64,000 nucleotides of DNA, taken from contig NZ_FNHS01000011.1 in assembly GCF_900103445.1 (NCBI RefSeq), positions 186,001-250,000 of the forward strand, written 5' to 3'. A program made the translations under genes and the position numbers. Positions 18,201-26,636 of the stretch are shown here, piece after piece (the stretch's first letter is position 1; every line of letters starts with the position of its first letter). Source of the DNA: Methylobacterium phyllostachyos. Its GTDB lineage: Bacteria > Pseudomonadota > Alphaproteobacteria > Rhizobiales > Beijerinckiaceae. The notes beneath the pieces are model-generated. The model was not told the DNA's origin and did not search any database. It worked only from the letters and a program-made list of their open reading frames with translations.

Positions 18201-18477
18201 CAAGGAACACCGGGAGGCCACGGGCTGCTCGGCGCGCGAGGCCGCCCTGATGGCCGGCCATACCCGGCTGCGGCCGGTGCTGATGACCGCCTCCGCGATG
18301 TTCCTCGGCCTGATCCCGATGGCGATCGGATCGGGCGAAGGCGCCGAGCAGAACGCCGCCCTCGCCCGCGCGGTCATGGGCGGGATCGGCATGGGCACGC
18401 TCTCGACGCTGCTCTTCGTCCCGCTCCTCTACACCCTGCTCCGGCACAACCCGATCAAGCCCCTCGAGGATTATTGA
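15208..18477 (+). CDS. RND multidrug efflux permease (HAE1/AcrB-like)
   Basis: 1089-residue inner-membrane proton-driven pump. TM1 is at about residues 13-32, and the first periplasmic loop begins 'PSVDIPVVVVVW'. TM4 carries the proton-relay Asp pair in 'GILVDDATVAIENT'. A second half follows with its own membrane anchor ('GVLSVFVLTAAIFPLVGQDY'), and the C-terminal TM bundle includes 'FGAIMSVGVASANSILLV'. Length fits the family. It is the first gene of the operon, and its TGA overlaps the adaptor ATG by one base (TGATG), which implies translational coupling. No outer-membrane factor gene is nearby. Substrates unknown. Confidence 0.93.
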   Translation: MDLVRFALKFRKSFYVLAVLMFLAGIGSIAVAPKDVLPSVDIPVVVVVWTYNGLDATDMVQRITNYSEFSLSSNVNNIRRIESTSIQGTVTERIYFDSAVSIDLAMTQVDSAMNAIRSRMPPGVQPPVIMRFSASSVPVIQMALSSSAPPLTKVFDYAQYRTRRRLAEVPGSTLPSPYGGAPRQVMVDLDPAKLRAIGMTPLDVLNAVLKQNLVVPSGLAKIGMQQYTVRLNSSPLLVDQLNRIPIKVENNQPVLLRDVAQVRDGSPPQINIVRADGHHSVLLQVLKNGAASTLDVVNAVKAALPDIHAAAPKGMTITPLFDQSVFVSDAIADVVREAVIAAGLTGLAILLFLGSWRSTLVVLVSIPLCILTSLSILVAIGQTINVMTLGGLALAVGILVDDATVAIENTYRMFEEGFPFRRSVVEGVAGIAKPALISTLAICSAFSAVFFLTDAPRYLFVPQAEAVVFAMLTSYLLSRTLVAILIDVLVAPEYARHHGGPKPAADGVAPQRRRSLLGRLLGFARRPLLWVLRYPLRGALAFRSAFERGFTRFHAGYVGLLSAVLRHPGRALSGVLSVFVLTAAIFPLVGQDYFPPIESSQMTLHIRTRPGQRIEQAEKRFAQVEDVVRQVVPKDELGLILDNIGLPASNYNFAFMDASFVAYNDGQMLINLKGEHKPISFYEKRLRRVLRDAFPDDVFYFQPSDIITQILNFGTIAQIDVQVSGRHDAQDLAVARDLVRRISAVRGAVDVHLHQIVDAPQMSVNVDRRLASEMGVSEQSIAQNMNVSLSGSFQVSPNFWADPKSGMPYQLWVQTPEWRNADIDQLMNTPVSVHATGHDRPGIPILLSNIATMQRQPEQTVINHVNQQPTFDILANVQDADLGSVRNAVDAIVAEAQARLPAPDKIRVRGQIESMESAFTRIEIGLGIALVAVYLLLVLNYQTWVDPFVVIAALPLAFCGIVMSLFITGTAFSIPALFGAIMSVGVASANSILLVTFAKEHREATGCSAREAALMAGHTRLRPVLMTASAMFLGLIPMAIGSGEGAEQNAALARAVMGGIGMGTLSTLLFVPLLYTLLRHNPIKPLEDY

Positions 18478-19865
18478 TGCGCCTAGATTCCGACGCTCAC
18501 GCGTTCGACGCCCACGCGGCCGCCGAGCGGGCACATCGCCACGCCGTCGAGATCGATCCGCTGCGGCAGGACGGGGCCGGGGAGACGCTGGCGCACGCCG
18601 ATCTGCCGCCCCCGCGCAAGCGGCCGTTCCTGGTGGCGGTCCTGGCACTCGGAAGCGCCCTCGGCCTCGGCGGCTGGCACCATTGGCAGACCTACCAGGC
18701 CTCGCTGGAGACGCAGGCCGAGGCGGTCGACTTCGTTCCCACGGTGCGCACCCTGTCGGCCACAGAGGACGATCGGCCGACATCCCTGACCCTGCCGGGC
18801 CAGACCGAGGCCTTCGACCATGCCGACATCTTCGCCCGCGCCACCGGCTACATCGCCGAGCGCCGGGTGGATATCGGCTCGCGGGTGAAGAAGGGCGACC
18901 TGCTCGTGCGCATCGCCGCCCCCGACCTCGATCAGCAGGCACGCCAGGCCGAGGCCCAGCTCGGCCAGTTTCAGGCCCAGCTTGCCGTCGCCCGCGCGGA
19001 TGTCGAGCAGGCCAAGGCCAACGTCACGCTGGCCAACGCCACCGATGCCCGGACCACGACGCTGGCCGGCCAGGGCTGGGCCTCGAAGCAGAACGCCGAT
19101 CAGACCCGCGCCGGCATGCTGACGGCCACCGCGGCCCTGACCGCCGCCGACGCGAAGGTGAAGGTCGCCGAGGCGAACATCACGGCCCAGCAGGCCACCG
19201 TCGACCGGCTGCGGACGCTGACCACGTTCGAGAACGTGGTCGCGCCCTTCGACGGTGTCGTGACCGCCCGCATGGTCGATGTGGGCGACCTCGTCCACGC
19301 CGATTCCGGTGGAGGGACACCGCTCTTCTCCATCGACAGCACGGATGTCCTGCGCGTCACGGTTCAGGTGCCGCAATCGGCGGCGGTGGGCATCCATGAC
19401 GGTGTGCAGGCCCGCGTGCGCGTCGCGCAGATGCCGGATCACGTGTTCGACGGGACGGTCTCGCGCAGCTCGGTCGCCCTGCGCTCCTCCGTGCGGACCC
19501 TCGACACCGAGGTCGACGTGAAGAACCCGGGCGGGATCCTGCGTCCCGGCCTCTACGTCACGGTCACTTTCGCGGTGCCGCGCACGCATCCCCGCGTGAC
19601 CGTGCCCTCCGAGGCGTTGATCTTCGATGCGACGGGCACACGGGTCGCGGTCGTTCAGCCCGACGACACGGTGCAGCTCCGCCCGATCACGATTGCGCGC
19701 GATCTCGGCACCCGGCTGGAGCTGCGCACCGGGCTCAAGACCGGCGAGACGGTCGTCCTCAATCCACCCGCGACCCTTCGGGACGGCGACCGGGTCGATC
19801 CGAAGGGCGATTCCGCCGTAACGGCGGCAACCGCCAAGCTGCCCGAGCAGGCCAGTGCGGAGTGA
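18477..19865 (+). CDS. RND periplasmic adaptor (membrane fusion protein, HlyD/AcrA family)
   Basis: 462 residues. A 40-residue cytoplasmic tail precedes an uncleaved anchor at about 44-62 ('PFLVAVLALGSALGLGG'). The lipoyl half-motif 'ARATGYIAERRVDIGSRVKK', a long alpha-helical hairpin (about 155-240), the second lipoyl half 'VVAPFDGVVTARMVDVGDLV' and a beta-barrel region ('GGILRPGLYVTVTF') follow in normal adaptor order. The start ATG overlaps the permease stop by one base. Such an adaptor normally precedes its permease; here it follows. It would link the pump to a TolC-like channel encoded elsewhere. Confidence 0.9.
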   Translation: MRLDSDAHAFDAHAAAERAHRHAVEIDPLRQDGAGETLAHADLPPPRKRPFLVAVLALGSALGLGGWHHWQTYQASLETQAEAVDFVPTVRTLSATEDDRPTSLTLPGQTEAFDHADIFARATGYIAERRVDIGSRVKKGDLLVRIAAPDLDQQARQAEAQLGQFQAQLAVARADVEQAKANVTLANATDARTTTLAGQGWASKQNADQTRAGMLTATAALTAADAKVKVAEANITAQQATVDRLRTLTTFENVVAPFDGVVTARMVDVGDLVHADSGGGTPLFSIDSTDVLRVTVQVPQSAAVGIHDGVQARVRVAQMPDHVFDGTVSRSSVALRSSVRTLDTEVDVKNPGGILRPGLYVTVTFAVPRTHPRVTVPSEALIFDATGTRVAVVQPDDTVQLRPITIARDLGTRLELRTGLKTGETVVLNPPATLRDGDRVDPKGDSAVTAATAKLPEQASAE

Positions 19866-20041
19866 GGCGCATGGTCCAGTCCCCTCACGATCGCGTAGGC
19901 TTTGCCGGCCAAATGACGCATTCCGCCGGCGCAGACCGAACGCCATTTGACAGCGCGCCTGAAGAGGATAAGTCCAGCCCCCCTGCGAAACCGCAGGAGA
20001 CCAAACCGACCAGCCGAATACAAAATAAGAAGGAAAAAAGA

Positions 20042-20722
20042 ATGCCCAGTGTATTGGTCGTTGAGGATGATCGCCGCGTTGCCGCCGAGATCGGTTTGGC
20101 GCTCGCCGAATACGGCTTCCAGGTCGACGAGGCGCCGAGCGGGACAACCGGTCTGCGGAAGGCGCTGGAGGGTAACTTCGACGTGATCGTCTTGGATCGC
20201 ATGTTGCCGGAGATCGACGGCCTGTCGCTGCTCACCAAGCTGCGCGCCGCCAAGGTCTCGACGCCCGTGCTGATCCTCAGCGCGCTGTCGGCCGTCAACG
20301 AGCGCGTCGACGGCCTGCGCGCCGGCGGCGACGACTATCTGGCTAAGCCTTTCGAGTTCATCGAACTGACCGCCCGGGTCGATGCGCTGGCCCGCCGCAA
20401 GATGGCCGCCGAGACGGTCAGCGAACTGGTCGTCGGCGACCTGCGCCTCAACCTGATCGAGCGGGTCCTGCGCTGCGCCGGGCGCGAAGTCGAGCTGCTG
20501 CCCAAGGAGTTCGCCATCATCGAGTTCCTGATGCAGAACGCCGGCGTGCTGGTGAGCCGCAAGATGATCTTCGAGTCGGTCTGGGGCTATAGCTTCAACC
20601 ATCAGTCGAGCGTCATCGACGTGCATATCGGCAAGATCCGCAAGAAGCTCGATCCGGACGGGATGAATCCCCGGATCCACACGGTGCGCAATACGGGCTT
20701 CATCCTCCGTGCGCCTTCTTGA
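20042..20722 (+). CDS. OmpR/PhoB-type response regulator
   Basis: 226 residues. The receiver domain (1-115) has the acidic pair in 'VEDD' (residues 8-10), phospho-acceptor Asp52 in 'IVLDRMLPEIDG' and Lys102 in 'YLAKPF'. The winged-helix DNA-binding domain (about 128-224) contains 'LLPKEFAIIEFLMQNAG' and ends 'IHTVRNTGFILRA'. The start at 20042 has 'aagaaggaaaaaga' upstream. It lies 176 bases after the efflux adaptor and overlaps the kinase gene by 14 bases, so this two-component pair probably regulates the pump or responds to envelope stress. Confidence 0.92.
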   Translation: MPSVLVVEDDRRVAAEIGLALAEYGFQVDEAPSGTTGLRKALEGNFDVIVLDRMLPEIDGLSLLTKLRAAKVSTPVLILSALSAVNERVDGLRAGGDDYLAKPFEFIELTARVDALARRKMAAETVSELVVGDLRLNLIERVLRCAGREVELLPKEFAIIEFLMQNAGVLVSRKMIFESVWGYSFNHQSSVIDVHIGKIRKKLDPDGMNPRIHTVRNTGFILRAPS

Positions 20723-22094
20723 GGTTCGCCGCACCAGCGGCTTCCGGGTCGCGAGCCTGTTCTTCGCGACCTTCGGCGGCGCGTCGCTCGCCCTGTGCGG
20801 CTTCCTGTATGTCGACACGCGCAGCTACGGCCGCAAGGCCGCGTTCGAGTGGGTGGAGTGGGAGTCGAAGCACCTCCTGAGCCTGCCGCCCCGGGCCCTG
20901 CGCGACCGCATCGACGCGTCGGAGGATTTCGCGGAGGGCGGGCGCCCGCTCGTACTGTTCGGACCGGATCATGCGCGCCGCGCCGGTGCGCCGATCCCCT
21001 ACCCGGCGACGGCGCCGATCGGGCATCCCTTCGTCCTGACGCAGCAGACGGAGCACGGGACGCGTACCCTGTTCAGCGAGCTCACGCAGCTGCCGAGCGG
21101 CGAGTACGTCCTGGTCAGCCGCTCGGCCAAGGATCTCCAGTCCCTCGAGAACGCCCTGGTCGAGACCTTCTCCTGGGGCATGGCGGCCACCATCGTCATC
21201 GGCCTGATCGGCGCCGTGATCTTCGGTGTCGGATCGCTCCGTCAGAACGACGCGATCACCTCGGCGGTGGTCCGCATCATGCGCGGCGACCTGAGCGAAC
21301 GGCTGCCGACGCGCGGCGTCTCGGCCGACCTCGCCCACCTCACCCGCGTGGTGAACGACATGCTCGACCAGCTCGAGCGGCTGATGCTGGAGATCAAGGG
21401 CGTCAACGAGAACATCGCCCACGACCTGCGGACGCCGCTCACCCGGGTCGTCGGCACGCTGGAGCGGTCCCTGCGCAAGGCCGACACCATCGAGGCGTTC
21501 CGCAGTTGCAACGAGGACGTGCTCGCCGAAGTGAAGTCGATCGTCATCCGGTTCTCGGCGTTGCTGCGCATCTCCGAGATGGAGGATCGCCTGCGCCGAT
21601 CGGGCTTCACGCTGGTCGACCTGAGCCGGCTGCTTGAGGATGCCGTCGAGTATTACGAGCCGCTCGCGGCTGAGCGGGACATCCAGCTCCGATGGGTGCG
21701 ACCCGACGGTGCCTCCGTGGTGGAGGGCGACCGCAGCTTAATCTTCGAGGCCGTGAGCAACCTGATCGACAACGCCCTGAAATTCACCCCGTCCGGAGGC
21801 TGGGTCGAAGTCGCACTCCTGCAGAACCCCACGGCCATCCGCGTCACCGATAACGGCTGCGGCATCCCGGCCGCGGAGCTGACCGCCGTCCGAGCCCGGT
21901 ACCGCCGCGGCGCGTCCAGGACCGATAAGAGCGGGTTCGGAATCGGGCTGAGCCTGGTCGATTCGATTGCGCGGCTGCACAGCGCGGTCTTCGACATCGC
22001 CAGCGATGGGGCGGGCTGTCGGGTCACGCTGCTCTGGCCCGATCAGGGCCACGTATCGATCGCTCTCGCCGCAGCCACGACCGAAGCCGTCTGA
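20709..22094 (+). CDS. Sensor histidine kinase
   Basis: 461 residues from a GTG inside the end of the response-regulator gene. TM1 is at about 14-35 and TM2 at about 155-177, with a small periplasmic sensor of about 120 residues between them. HAMP follows (about 178-230), then the H-box 'ENIAHDLRTPLTRV' with phospho-acceptor His238, the N-box 'NLIDNALKFTPSGG' and the G1 box 'VTDNGCGIP'. All kinase motifs are intact. Cognate partner of the regulator encoded immediately upstream. Confidence 0.92.
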   Translation: MRLLEVRRTSGFRVASLFFATFGGASLALCGFLYVDTRSYGRKAAFEWVEWESKHLLSLPPRALRDRIDASEDFAEGGRPLVLFGPDHARRAGAPIPYPATAPIGHPFVLTQQTEHGTRTLFSELTQLPSGEYVLVSRSAKDLQSLENALVETFSWGMAATIVIGLIGAVIFGVGSLRQNDAITSAVVRIMRGDLSERLPTRGVSADLAHLTRVVNDMLDQLERLMLEIKGVNENIAHDLRTPLTRVVGTLERSLRKADTIEAFRSCNEDVLAEVKSIVIRFSALLRISEMEDRLRRSGFTLVDLSRLLEDAVEYYEPLAAERDIQLRWVRPDGASVVEGDRSLIFEAVSNLIDNALKFTPSGGWVEVALLQNPTAIRVTDNGCGIPAAELTAVRARYRRGASRTDKSGFGIGLSLVDSIARLHSAVFDIASDGAGCRVTLLWPDQGHVSIALAAATTEAV

Positions 22095-22133
22095 GGTCCG
22101 CGCCATACCCGGCGGGCGTCGCACCAGGGCTGG

Positions 22134-22157
22134 CGTCGCCTGCCGCGGCAGGCGACG
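22134..22157. terminator. Palindrome between convergent kinase and small secreted protein genes
   Basis: A perfect 24-base palindrome (C-GTCGCCTGCC-GC-GGCAGGCGAC-G) lies 40 bases after the kinase stop and 16 bases after the stop of the gene on the other strand. Without a T-run it is at best a bidirectional stem-type terminator. Confidence 0.5.
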
Positions 22158-22172
22158 AGCCGCTGGGACCGG

Positions 22173-22469
22173 TCAGTAGGCCGGCGCGCGGTGACGGCGC
22201 GGGCGGGTGGTGAGATGGCTCCACTGGCGGTTCGACGGAACGGACCCGGTATAGATGGGCTGCTGCGGCACGGGCGCGCTGTAGCCGGTCGCGCCCTCCC
22301 ACATGCCACCCGACTTATCGTTCCCCTCGGCGTAAGACCACGCGTCGAGACCACTGCCGTTCGTCCGGACGATGAGGCTGGGATCGATCTGCGCGCCGGC
22401 TTCCTGGGCGAAGGCAGAGCCCGAGATCAGCATCGCGCCGAACGAGCACGCCAGAACAAGATTTTTCAT
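22173..22469 (-). CDS. Small secreted hypothetical protein
   Basis: 98 residues with a clear Sec signal: 'MKNLVLACSFGAMLISG' and a cleavage site after 'SAFA' before Gln. The mature part is about 75 residues, Gly/Ser/Pro/Trp-rich, with a basic C-terminus ('RPRRHRAPAY'); no domain recognised. Typical of the many short periplasmic proteins in Methylobacterium-like genomes. The upstream DNA is AT-rich, which suits a promoter. Confidence 0.6.
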   Translation of the reverse strand: MKNLVLACSFGAMLISGSAFAQEAGAQIDPSLIVRTNGSGLDAWSYAEGNDKSGGMWEGATGYSAPVPQQPIYTGSVPSNRQWSHLTTRPRRHRAPAY

Positions 22470-22850
22470 GACCCGATCTCTTATCTGAACTATCGCGTAT
22501 CAGCGACGGGAGTACACAGTGCGGCAGCCTCGATTTAAATTCTATGTTTTCTTGCGGAATAATTCTTTCGGTCTTTGAACGGGTTTGAATTTATAAAACC
22601 TGTTTCAAGCGGATCTACCCGTAGTTGCTGCCACCGCGCCTGATGCTCCGACCCCTGATCTCTCGCGTTCGGCCCCTGGCGCTCGGCCCTCACCATCCCG
22701 CCCTGCGGCCCTGCCGGAGGGATGGTCGCGGGGGCGGCGATCGTCCGTGAGGCACCGCGAAGCCGGGACGCGGCCATCGCGTCGGACGACCGCGTGGAGG
22801 CTCCGGCGACGCCGGTGAAATGCCCGGGAGCGAGGCTGCAACACGAAAAA

Positions 22851-22872
22851 GCCGACCGGTTGCCCGGTCGGC
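22851..22872 (-). terminator. Rho-independent terminator-like hairpin without an assigned gene
   Basis: Nine-base perfect stem GCCGACCGG/CCGGTCGGC with a TTGC loop, followed on the minus strand by TTTTTC. This is a textbook intrinsic terminator for leftward transcription, about 200 bases beyond the porin terminator, so it implies either a short transcript in 22873-23072 or a backup stop. Confidence 0.6.
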
Positions 22873-23072
22873 GAAGTCGTATGGGTCTGAAGCTTTGGGT
22901 TCGATACGACCTGCCCCGGTACCTGAGCCCGCCGAATTCGAACCCGCAGCCAACGCCCGCTCAGCGACAAGAAAGGCCTCCGAGGAGCTGATTGACTTGT
23001 ACAATACCCTGGGGGACGCGCAATAAAAATAGATTTTAAATGCTTAAGCCGCAATCTATTCAGAACATAAAT

Positions 23073-23100
23073 GAGGGCTCGACCTTTCGGCCAAGCCCTC
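23073..23100 (-). terminator. Terminator of the porin gene
   Basis: On the minus strand GAGGGCTTGGCC and GGTCGAGCCCTC pair over 12 positions (two wobbles) around a GAAA tetraloop, followed by ATTTAT. It starts 37 bases after the porin stop codon. Confidence 0.75.
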
Positions 23101-23137
23101 GACAATCGAACGGCAGACGAGATGTGGAGCGATCGCG

Positions 23138-24736
23138 CTAGAAATCCCGCTGCACGCGGAACCGGAATTGCGCCGCGTCCTGTGCATTCACGTAGCGCAG
23201 CGCGTTCTTCGAGATATCCGGCGTGACACCACTGTTGAGCGCCGTGCGGACGTACTCACCCTCGACTCCGATATCGAGATCCTTCACCGGGGTCCAGATC
23301 AGGCTTGCGCCGGTGACGATCTGGTTGTTGCCGCGCAGCACCGGGCTCGTCGCGAAAGCCAAAGCGTTGGCGGCGCTGGCGCCCGCGGGCGCGAAGCCGA
23401 AGCCGAGGAGACCGAGGGCGTTGCGGCCCTTCTGGTTGTAGTCAATTTCCGCGTAGCTTCCGAAGAACGCCGAGCGCCAGGCGGGCCCCCAGTAATGGAG
23501 CAGCGAAGCGACGGCCGAGAATGTGGTCGACAGCTCAAGCCGACCTGTGTTCGGATTCAGTACGGCGTCGGCGTAGTATTGCGCGAAGGAGCCACCGCCC
23601 ACCGGCGCCGCCGCGAGAGCGTCGTACGGAGCCGTGTAGTTCGAGATACCCGTGTAGCTCAGGGCGCCCTGGCCGTAAGCGCCCTGAAGGTAGAGGGTAT
23701 CGCCCACTGCTATGAACGGCAGATTGACCTTCAGGCCGCCCTGCACCGCCCAGCCGTAGGCGCTCGCGGCACGGCCGGTGGGCGAGATGCCGAGGGCGGT
23801 CGTCGCCGTCGTGACACCGGCCACCGCGCTGCTGGCGTCGCCGGCATTGATCTCGTGGACTGCCGCCGACAGCTGGGCCGACCCCCAAGCCTGATCAATG
23901 CGCGCGACGCCGATGAAGTCGGGCATGCGGACCTTCTGGGTCACGTCGACGAAGGCGACGTTGCCGGGCCCTATGACGATGGGAGCCAGGAAGGTCGAGG
24001 GGGTGAAGGGATTGAAGGCATTGCTGTAACCGGCAAACCCGCCTGCGCCCGTGAAGGCGCCGACCGCGGAACCGGTTCCGAAGATCGGGAAGCGGCGATA
24101 GGTCGGATCCTCCATCGCGGCGCTCATGGTGACGCCGTTGCCGAGCGTCGCCGTGTAGGCCAGCACGTTCGTGCTGAACGTATCTGAACCGGCTGTGCCG
24201 CCGATCAGTTCGAAGTCGTGCGCGTAGAAATCGAAGAACGAGGAGGCCCGGCCGGCGGTCAGCCCGGCGAACTGGATGAAGGCCTTGTCGGCGTTGACGT
24301 AGGTCTGGGTCCGATTGAAGGCGTCGGCCCCGAGGCCTGGGAAGGCCAAGCCCTCCCGCTGGCGCGATCCCGAGGTGAGGAAGGGGCCGCTGCGGTCGGC
24401 GATGTCGAGACGCAGGAAGGCGCGGAGCGACCCGTAATCGGTTTGTGTGCGGGCATCGAGGTTGATCCGCATGAGCCCGAGATAGCCGGTCTGGTCGCCG
24501 CCGGTTCCGGTGCGAACCTTGCTGGTCTGATACAGGAAATCGTACCGCGCACGACCCGAAATGCGGATACAGGTATCGCTGCCGGGAATATAGAAAAAGC
24601 CTGCACCATAGGCGTTGCACACGCGCACATATTCGATCGGCGCGGCCTTCGTGGTCGGAAGGTCGGCCGCCTCCGCCGCGACGCCCGAAACTAAGACAGC
24701 CGAACTGCACAACAGAAGCGTTTTGAGATCAGTCAT
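23138..24736 (-). CDS. Outer-membrane porin (alphaproteobacterial porin family)
   Basis: 532 residues. The signal peptide 'MTDLKTLLLCSSAVLVSG' ends near 'AAEAADLP'; then comes the family hallmark 'YVRVCNAYGAGFFYIPG' with 'DTCIRISGRARYDFLY', where two Cys residues probably form a disulfide. Repeated amphipathic beta-strands follow, and the protein ends in Phe ('FRFRVQRDF'), the outer-membrane assembly signal. It is longer than many family members because of extended loops rich in Ala/Gly/Asn. The ATG at 24736 is chosen over 24787 because it starts the signal peptide. General diffusion of small solutes is the family role. Confidence 0.92.
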   Translation of the reverse strand: MTDLKTLLLCSSAVLVSGVAAEAADLPTTKAAPIEYVRVCNAYGAGFFYIPGSDTCIRISGRARYDFLYQTSKVRTGTGGDQTGYLGLMRINLDARTQTDYGSLRAFLRLDIADRSGPFLTSGSRQREGLAFPGLGADAFNRTQTYVNADKAFIQFAGLTAGRASSFFDFYAHDFELIGGTAGSDTFSTNVLAYTATLGNGVTMSAAMEDPTYRRFPIFGTGSAVGAFTGAGGFAGYSNAFNPFTPSTFLAPIVIGPGNVAFVDVTQKVRMPDFIGVARIDQAWGSAQLSAAVHEINAGDASSAVAGVTTATTALGISPTGRAASAYGWAVQGGLKVNLPFIAVGDTLYLQGAYGQGALSYTGISNYTAPYDALAAAPVGGGSFAQYYADAVLNPNTGRLELSTTFSAVASLLHYWGPAWRSAFFGSYAEIDYNQKGRNALGLLGFGFAPAGASAANALAFATSPVLRGNNQIVTGASLIWTPVKDLDIGVEGEYVRTALNSGVTPDISKNALRYVNAQDAAQFRFRVQRDF

Positions 24737-25220
24737 GTGGTCCCCGCATACGACACCGCGAGCACGTGCGTGCACGCGCCAACCCAAAGCTCCGCGTTCA
24801 GGCCACGAAATGCTTTCGTTTCCAGCAGTCTGCCGCAGTATTTAAGAGATTTGGCCGTCAACGAAGCCGGCAGCTTGACCGTATCGAAACGATCTTTCTT
24901 AGACAAATAAATTGCGATTTGCTCTGGAAATTGATATTGCAATTCTAAATGAGAATTTCGATTTCAAATCGAACACCTGGCCCGGACGCCGTGTCTTGCG
25001 GTCGCGAGCGCCACGGAGGGCGTGCCCGGGCTCGATCTGAGCAGCAGCTATGCAGCCGTCCGTTCGTAGGCTGCACCCTGAAACTTCAATTTCTTAAATT
25101 CGGTCACGTCCCTGTCATTTATTTTCGAAGTTTCATTTCGATTTCAAATTACAAACCAGGAACTAGGATGGTTTTGAAAGATCATTATGAGTATGAAGCT
25201 GACATGAGGGGGAGCGGACT
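24737..25220. promoter_or_regulatory. Divergent upstream region of the porin
   Basis: 484 bases with AT-rich blocks around 24840-24970 and 25080-25190, between the divergent porin and small membrane protein. 'ATTTCGATTTCAAAT' occurs near 24954-24970 and again near 25134-25150, a 15-base direct repeat that could be a regulator site. No gene seen. Confidence 0.45.
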
Positions 25221-25496
25221 ATGCGTGAACTGGATCTTTGGATTGTCGGCGCATTTGTGATCATTCTGGCTTGGTCCTTGTTCGGCCTGTTCGCGTTCTC
25301 GCACTCCTATGTGATGTTTTTGCCGCTTACGGATTCGATGAAGTACGACGATACTGGTAACACTCTCATCGGTGCGGCCTTGTTCGCGGCCAGCTCTGCC
25401 TATGCGATAGCCGTCCTCATTCGGAGCGTTTGGGCGATCCGGACTTGGCTGATCAGGGCCCTGCGCGTCGCCGGCGCCGCGATCCCACCGGCCTGA
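25221..25496 (+). CDS. Small two-helix membrane protein
   Basis: 91 residues with hydrophobic helices at about 6-26 ('DLWIVGAFVIILAWSLFGLF') and about 48-68 ('IGAALFAASSAYAIAVLI'). The ribosome-binding site is strong (AGGGGGAGCGGACT before the ATG). No family recognised. It is transcribed away from the porin. Confidence 0.6.
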   Translation: MRELDLWIVGAFVIILAWSLFGLFAFSHSYVMFLPLTDSMKYDDTGNTLIGAALFAASSAYAIAVLIRSVWAIRTWLIRALRVAGAAIPPA

Positions 25497-26084
25497 GGTC
25501 GCGCCATTCGGCCCACACAACGCCTGCATGGGATGGCGAGCCGCACTGGATCAAGGTGAGCGAAATCAATCCGCAAGGTTAGCTGGAAAGCCCAGTCTCC
25601 AAGGCTGTACCTCGTGAAGCTTAGATTAAAGGACCGCGGGCTTTTGCAGGGTCTTCAGTTTGCACGTCTCGGGTGCTGATGTCAGGCGTCATCGGTGATG
25701 GCGCGGTAGGGGCTGTCCCGATCACCAGCGGACGTCAAATCACGCTGATTGCTGGGGGGCGAGCAGTGTCCCTTGCATCTCGCTCTGCCAGCGTCGTCGC
25801 GTATCGGAAAGCCGTTCGTCTGGTCGGAGGGGAACCGCCGCGAAAGCGGATGGGTACCTCCTGACCAATGCCAGCAGCACTGACAGTTGTGGGCGCTTCT
25901 CGAAGGCGGCCATTCCTGTAACGCCCGGCGATTTCGCCGCGCTACGATCGGCTTGCCCGCATGAAGTGCGACCCACAGGGAGGCAACACTGTTGCCGCCA
26001 GGGTCGTCCGAGCCTGTCACACCACGCGCCGCGCCACCGACTCGGCTCAGATCGTCACCTCTGCGCCGTCTGGATCGGCCCGGA
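25497..26084. other. Gap before the IS21 remnant
   Basis: About 590 bases with no recognisable gene. A leftward frame in 25740-25976 contains a moderately hydrophobic stretch ('LSVLLALVRRYPSAFAAVP') but no family or start signal. Possibly debris of the adjacent dead mobile element. Confidence 0.35.
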
Positions 26085-26636
26085 AGGTCCAGGCGCCGCC
26101 GCTCCTGAACGTCGCGGCGGTGCCGAACGTATCCTCCATGAGCCGCAGGATCTCCGACACCATGAAGACCGCGGTGGAGACGATCTCCGTCGGGCGCGAG
26201 CGCCTACAACCGCCGCTTCCCGCAGATGTGCTCGCACGGCCTCGTCGCGCCGGTGGCCTGCACGCCTTCCTCAGGATGGGAGACGGGTTGGGTCGAGAAC
26301 CAGATCGACTTGGTGCGCGAGCGCCTGTTCACGCCGCGCATCCGGGTGAGGAGCTACGACGAACGGAACGCTCTGCTGCTCGACGGTGTGATCGCTCGCC
26401 AAGGCCCACCCTCATCCCGCGGAGCGGGAGCGCACCGTCTGGGAGCGGTTCGACGCCGAGCGGGCGGAGCCGGTACCCTATACCGGCTGCTTCGGACGAT
26501 CGCCAAGCTGCTCCTGGCCAAGGATTCGCCGAGATCGCCTTCGATGGCACGCCGATCAACGAGATCCCAGGCCGCGACCGCGTACGAGACCACCTCGATC
26601 GTGGTCACCATCAACCTCGCCTTCGGAAAATAGCAA
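26085..26636 (+). mobile_element. IS21-family element remnant (istA and istB fragments)
   Basis: 'VSSMSRRISDTMKTAVETIS' shifts frame at about 26199, where one base seems lost, into 'AYNRRFPQMCSHGLVAPVAC', 'TPSSGWETGWVENQ' and 'LVRERLFTPRIRVRSYDERN'. These are core motifs of the IstA transposase of IS21 elements. A further frame gives 'HPAERERTVWERFDAERAEP', also IstA. The end reads 'YETTSIVVTINLAFGK', an IstB motif, so the DNA between has been deleted. With at least two frameshifts and both genes truncated, the element is dead. No terminal repeats located. Confidence 0.75.

Larger units (their letters stand above)
22470..23137. other. Intergenic region with two leftward hairpins
   Basis: 668 bases between the porin stop and the small secreted gene. 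It holds the porin terminator (23073-23100) and a second leftward terminator-like hairpin (22851-22872). A 68-codon rightward frame at 22820-23026 ends 'KASEELIDLYNTLGDAQ' but crosses the hairpin and has no good ribosome-binding site. Otherwise nothing is seen. Confidence 0.45.

Noticed and set aside
22880..22960. tRNA-like 'GGTTCGAAT' words on both strands
   Set aside because: No acceptor stem, anticodon arm or correct spacing could be built around them.
22820..23026. Possible 68-residue rightward protein
   Set aside because: It crosses a strong terminator-like hairpin, has no good ribosome-binding site and uneven third-position GC.
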